This document shows positions 59,760-64,000 of a stretch of DNA of 64,000 nt, piece after piece. The notes under the pieces are model-generated. The model was not told the DNA's origin. It worked only from the letters and a program-made list of their open reading frames with translations, and did no database searches. The stretch is from positions 279,157 through 343,156 of the forward strand of contig NW_020170467.1 in NCBI RefSeq assembly GCF_000524195.1, read 5' to 3'. Both the position numbers and the translations under genes were made by a program. The DNA is from Echinococcus granulosus. Its lineage: Eukaryota; Platyhelminthes; Cestoda; Cyclophyllidea; Taeniidae. Position 1 is the stretch's first letter. Each line of letters starts with the position of its first letter.

Positions 59760-62740
59760 TGAATAAAATTATTTTTGGTTGGGCAAGGATACCAGACGGG
59801 TTGGAGCAGAAACGGTGTAAAGCCATGAACAATCATTGTGGAGATTACAACATGGTAGGCTGGTTGTATGCAGCTAAGAAAAGCGTCGATTAATGCTTGA
59901 GTGTTTTTAAAATCTTAAATCGTTCATATAATACAGTGAGTGACCAAAACATTCCGCCATTTTGTACACTTTTGCCTTCCTCCTTTGTGGTGCTTTTTCC
60001 CTTCTTTAAGGCTTTAGTGGTGCTTTTCTTTGTCTATTCCGACACTGAAGTGTCATCGTTATTCGATTTTAGGGTTTTAAAATTGAAAATAAGTTAGCAT
60101 TGGGGATAATAACACACTTAATAATTTGATATCCTCACGTACCATTTTTTGCCCTTTATCTGTCAACAGCGTCAGTTTGAGCTCTTGAGACTCACTCACG
60201 CCGGTTGGAAAAGTGGACTCCAGAAAAACTAGCTTTTGTAGCGGTACTAGTCGTGGCAGTGCTTTTGCGCAGTCCACAAATCGGACACTCCACCACAGCC
60301 ACAAGCATTGCTGGGAGTGTGGACGAAAAAGTCACGGTTTTATTGGTTTTATTATTCTCTCGGCGGCATGGCCTTTGATCTCCTCCTTTACGAGCTGTTA
60401 AGCTGGCCCCTTGCCCGCCCTTCCGCCTTCACATGTGTGTGTGTGCATTGTGTTTATATGGTTTTCCTTACCGTGTCATTAATTGGTCCGTCGGTCGTTT
60501 GGTCAACGTGATTTCGCGCCCCCAGTTTGTCCCCTTTCATTGCTTCTTTTCTTCATCACAGTGACTAATGTCTCTCTCCTCCCTGTTTGGTTTATAGCAT
60601 TCTTCAATGTCAGTATGGAGAAAGAGCGGAGGAGGTGACGACTTTTTAGCTGCTGTCTTTGAACGTCAGCTGTGGAGGGCTATACCACTACGTTTTTCGA
60701 AAACATTTGTTTCGCGACCTTAGTAACTTTGAGCACATATCTTCGTAAAGTAGTACCGTAGACATTCAGATTTACTTCTACGACTAGATCAAACCGTGAG
60801 CCGTTCATCTTTAAATCACCCAACAAAATTTGGAATTCCGGGATCAGCTACTCATTTAGCTTAATCTCACTTAGCTGTATGGTCTTTTTTCCAGAACGTG
60901 GATTGCACCCACGCCTTCCCAGGAAGATCACGAATAAAAACCCTATTCAGTTAGTTGTGCATCTGAGTGAGTGAATGTATTGCAAGCCCTGTTGACGGCG
61001 TGAAAAAAGTGTTTTTAGCAATTCGCCATTGAATTTATTCAGCAACCTCATTTTAAACACTAACTTCGCGAAACTGGTAAATACATCGCATAGTTTGTCA
61101 ACGTTATTTCGCGATAGAAATCTTTGAAAACTTCTTTGCGGCTAATTTGTCGATGTTATTCGAGGGGTTAAGCAAGAAGTTGGAGAAGGTTCAGTTATTG
61201 TTTGTCTCCAATGTTTTTACATATGTCTCTAGCGAAGGAAGGAAAGCACACACGCCTTGCAGAATCACACACCTAAAAGTGGATGGGTGGCCGGAACTAC
61301 GAATAGCACCACCGCCACCACTACCACAGCAGCGAGAGGCAATAAAAGGAAACTGGTGGATAGACGGAGGGCACGATGACGCAGCCACCAGACGCCAACC
61401 ATAAACCGGGTGGTGACGTTGGCGATGGTGGTGGTGGTAGTGGTAGTGACGATAAACAGGCCCTGGCGGAAGGATCAAAGGCATGTGCACTCGATGAATG
61501 AATGCTTGAATTAATGAATACAGTTGTGTTGGTGCCTGTGACGAAATGTATGCAGCTCCCCAGGCCCTCTGTTACAAGGTGAAAAATGACAAAGATTTCC
61601 GCGTTCCCGGCAAAGGTAGGACGTGGTTACGCTTGGTTAATGTCTAAGCTTAGCTGGCAGAATGGTTCTTTTCTTCCAACGGAAATACGGACCGCTAGTT
61701 GTTTCTAAATGCATGACTGAATGAGTGAATGAATGAATAGGGAATGAGGGAACAAGTAAATGAAAGGTCACTGAATGATCCTAATGGAAGTACTTTTCTT
61801 GCTTTTGGTGTCAGACCCAGTAAGTTCATTCCTTCACAGTAGATACCTTTCTGTCAACAACAGTCAGCCCTCTCAAAAGCGTTAGTGAAACTAATTACAC
61901 TCTTCACAACGAGTAGACTCCGTTAATAATCCCACCATCTTGGTACCCATGCGTCTCTTGGGTTACCTCTGATGACGTCTTAAGGCACCCGAAGATCTGG
62001 AAGGTGACTTTTATCACCAATTGAAGAATAAATGCAATGGATGGGTTAAAAGAGCTCAATGATGCCTAATCTTAACTCAAATACCACTCGTTATCGTCGA
62101 TCGCTTAATCTAGAAGTCTCTCCTGTTTCTTGCTTTGGTTGAATTCGGGGTTCTAAACTATGGCTAATACGACAGGTTGAGTTGGAGGTTTTATGCCGGC
62201 AGCCGATTTCAATAATTGTGGTGGAGAATGAACTAATCATATCCCATCGAGAGGTAGAACTGAGCTGAAGCAAAGGTGGTAAAAGTGGATGAATGATAAA
62301 CTATGGTTTGATGCATATTAAGTGCCCCGACCACCTGTTGTTTGGATCCTTTTATACAGATGGATAGCTGGGCGGGTTCCAGAAGGCAAACTCGGAAAAA
62401 GTGGTATTTTTTGTGCAATTGCACTGCACTACCCTCTGTTTCATGTGTCTGTCGGCCTACCTGTGTCTGCATCCTTGTCTGATTGTCTCTCTGCTTGCCT
62501 GGCTTGCCTATGCATGCGTTGTGCGTGTGTGGAGTGCATGTTGTTCTTGTCGGCATGCTATAAGAAGGCTGGGGAGGTCATCGTCACAACGTCATTATTC
62601 ACCACCGAAGTAACGACCGGCTGTCCACCCGCCTGGCCGACTGACTTTTCGATAAAAGTTCGGCTTCCATCGCACCAGCCTTTGAACAAAGATCAAAGTG
62701 CCGGCGAAGGGGACATAAAAAGACGCTAGTTGGTTGTCTT
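59760..62740. other. Stretch without a recognised gene
   Basis: The missing last exon of SLC39A11 was sought here and not found. A GAATG-type tract at about 61715-61765 is in the orientation seen in introns of minus-strand genes. A CCACCA-type tract at 61304-61332 and a GGTGGT-type tract at 61424-61450 are imperfect inverted repeats. A TG run lies near 60433. Confidence 0.45.
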
Positions 62741-62748
62741 TGCGGAGT

Positions 62749-62973
62749 TTACGCCCATTGCTTTGACTCTGAGGTGGGGTTCAGATAATCTTCATTCACA
62801 CAGATCATAATGCTCCTAGCATTGTGGCCTTGTTTGTTGTCAGCCTTCTCGACGACGCACCAAGCGCAGCGGTAGTCCTCATCATGTCCAATTCCAGGAT
62901 ACTTAGGATCCCAAGCCTTGTCACGAGCTTTTAAACAATCCATTACTGAGTTGTTTAGGGTGTTCATGCTCAC
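62749..62973 (-). CDS. Possible terminal exon or small gene, unknown protein
   Basis: A 74-codon minus-strand frame has coding-like composition: KARDKAWDPKYPGIGHDEDY, then a CAWC pair, then an ARSIMICVNEDYLNP stretch, ending in a normal stop. An acceptor-like agtgcttcag lies just upstream of the ATG and the frame is open across it, so this may be a last exon whose earlier exons lie to the right. I do not recognise the family. The nearby GAATG-type tract has the polarity expected for minus-strand transcription. Confidence 0.4.
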   Translation of the reverse strand: MSMNTLNNSVMDCLKARDKAWDPKYPGIGHDEDYRCAWCVVEKADNKQGHNARSIMICVNEDYLNPTSESKQWA

Positions 62974-64000
62974 TTCTGAAGCACTTTCGATCTAAGTCTT
63001 GTATATTGCCTCCTATACCTGAATCTAGGCTGTTTGATCAATTTAAAGTAACTCAGCTGAGTCTCCATCTTCTTATGTGATTTACTCATTATTTGGTATT
63101 TGGTTTAAGTTGTCTCTGAGAAAGAAAACTTGATGAAATTTGGCAGTTTATCTGTTTACAAACCCATAAATAACTTAATTATGCTACATTTGCCTACAGC
63201 ATTCATGGTGCATACAAGGTGTGATACTGAAGGAGCGGTGCCAGTGGTGCCTTCCAGTCCACAGCATATCAGTTATGCCTTGGAGCTTAAAGCGCCTGGT
63301 TGATGTGTAATCTGTCGTCGTAAATTGGCTTAAAGGGCGAGTTTTCCTGTAATAATAGTAAACCCAATCACTTTTTGGTGCATGCACCATGATAACTACA
63401 TAGGCCGTAATGCAGGTATTGCTTAATACTGATCCAAATGTATCAATATAATAGGAGACTGTGTGAAGGGTGTTGTTCTTCTCGTGTGAACTTAAGAGTC
63501 CCAGTTTAGATTCGATACCCTCTCGGGAAGACGGAGAGAGGTAGGTGTGCTGGGGTGGGAAGTAGGGGATAAACTCTACCCTTGCTAGATGAAAGCAATT
63601 AGGACGGGAAATCTATTAACCAACCTTTGCAGTCGTTGTAAATTCTTGTTTTCTTTGATTTCTCATCCACCTGCTTGTCGGTCTCTGGATGCCGACAACG
63701 CTCCCAATGCTGAAGCTGATGATGTATTGTACTGCACCAGCTTACATCTCAGCGCATCCGTCTAGCCGTCCAGACAACGTAATTTATGAGTGTTGTTCAA
63801 AGGTCACTGGTGTAGACCAGTTAGGAGACGGCGCTCCCCAAAATGGGGCAATGGATTGGGGCGAGGGGGTGTACGAGTGATTTTGACTGTCTGACAAGCC
63901 GACTCCCTTTGCGTATGAGTGTAACAGATGTTTTAACAGCCTAAAGTGAAGATGGGAACGATACATGCACCTGGATTAAGCCGACGGGAGAGCAGCGGCA
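62974..64000. other. Right-hand end without a supported gene
   Basis: A minus-strand acceptor-like site near 63352 (ttactattattacag) precedes frames of 20-65 codons, but none can be joined in phase to the exon at 62749-62973 with confidence. A tRNA B-box-like word (agattcgatacc) lies near 63511. Confidence 0.35.

Noticed and set aside
61304..61450. CCACCA and GGTGGT tracts as a hairpin or regulatory RNA
   Set aside because: The arms are imperfect trinucleotide repeats about 95 bases apart; pairing would be patchy and is expected by chance from such repeats.

Overview
The window is animal nuclear DNA: AT-rich, intron-rich, with TATA promoters, microsatellites, decayed retroelement sequence and a 100-base N gap. 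It most resembles a parasitic flatworm (tapeworm or fluke). The reasons are introns of 30-50 nt mixed with introns of 1-3 kb in the same genes, EF-hand genes of the kind abundant in these worms, and acceptor-like AG sites abutting start codons, as expected where spliced-leader trans-splicing occurs. The species cannot be fixed from sequence alone. I rebuilt gene models by hand from GT-AG (and one or two GC-AG) junctions with matching phase plus recalled family similarity; no search was run.

Layout: 1-15.4 kb holds no gene I can name, only diverged repeats, CA/TG microsatellites, a GGAT-type tract and two weak candidate exons. At 15.5-16.5 kb (minus) are the first five exons of an unrecognised protein with a signal peptide. 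At 17.5-18.1 kb lies a decayed Ty3/gypsy integrase. A complete four-exon DUF4476-like gene is at 19.2-20.4 kb (plus). A complete 16-exon MELK (maternal embryonic leucine zipper kinase) gene occupies 32.4-21.8 kb (minus), and directly upstream of it on the same strand is a four-EF-hand calmodulin-like gene (33.1-36.8 kb) with two interchangeable first exons, each with its own TATA box. After 3.4 kb of apparently gene-free DNA come two plus-strand genes: POLE, the DNA polymerase epsilon catalytic subunit (40.5-54.8 kb, 11 exons), and SLC39A11/ZIP11, a zinc transporter (56.1 kb onward, last exon not found). The 59.8-64 kb end is mostly non-coding, with one possible minus-strand exon.

The genes are housekeeping or signalling loci without a shared pathway: POLE replicates the leading strand, MELK is a cell-cycle and stem-cell kinase, ZIP11 moves zinc, and the EF-hand protein senses calcium. 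The most interesting points are the duplicated, separately promoted EF-hand first exons; a GC-AG intron in MELK without which the reading frame stops; an apparent one-base frameshift in the POLE CysB motif; a transcription-oriented bias of degenerate CATCC/GGATG tracts in introns; and the acceptor-like sites at start codons.
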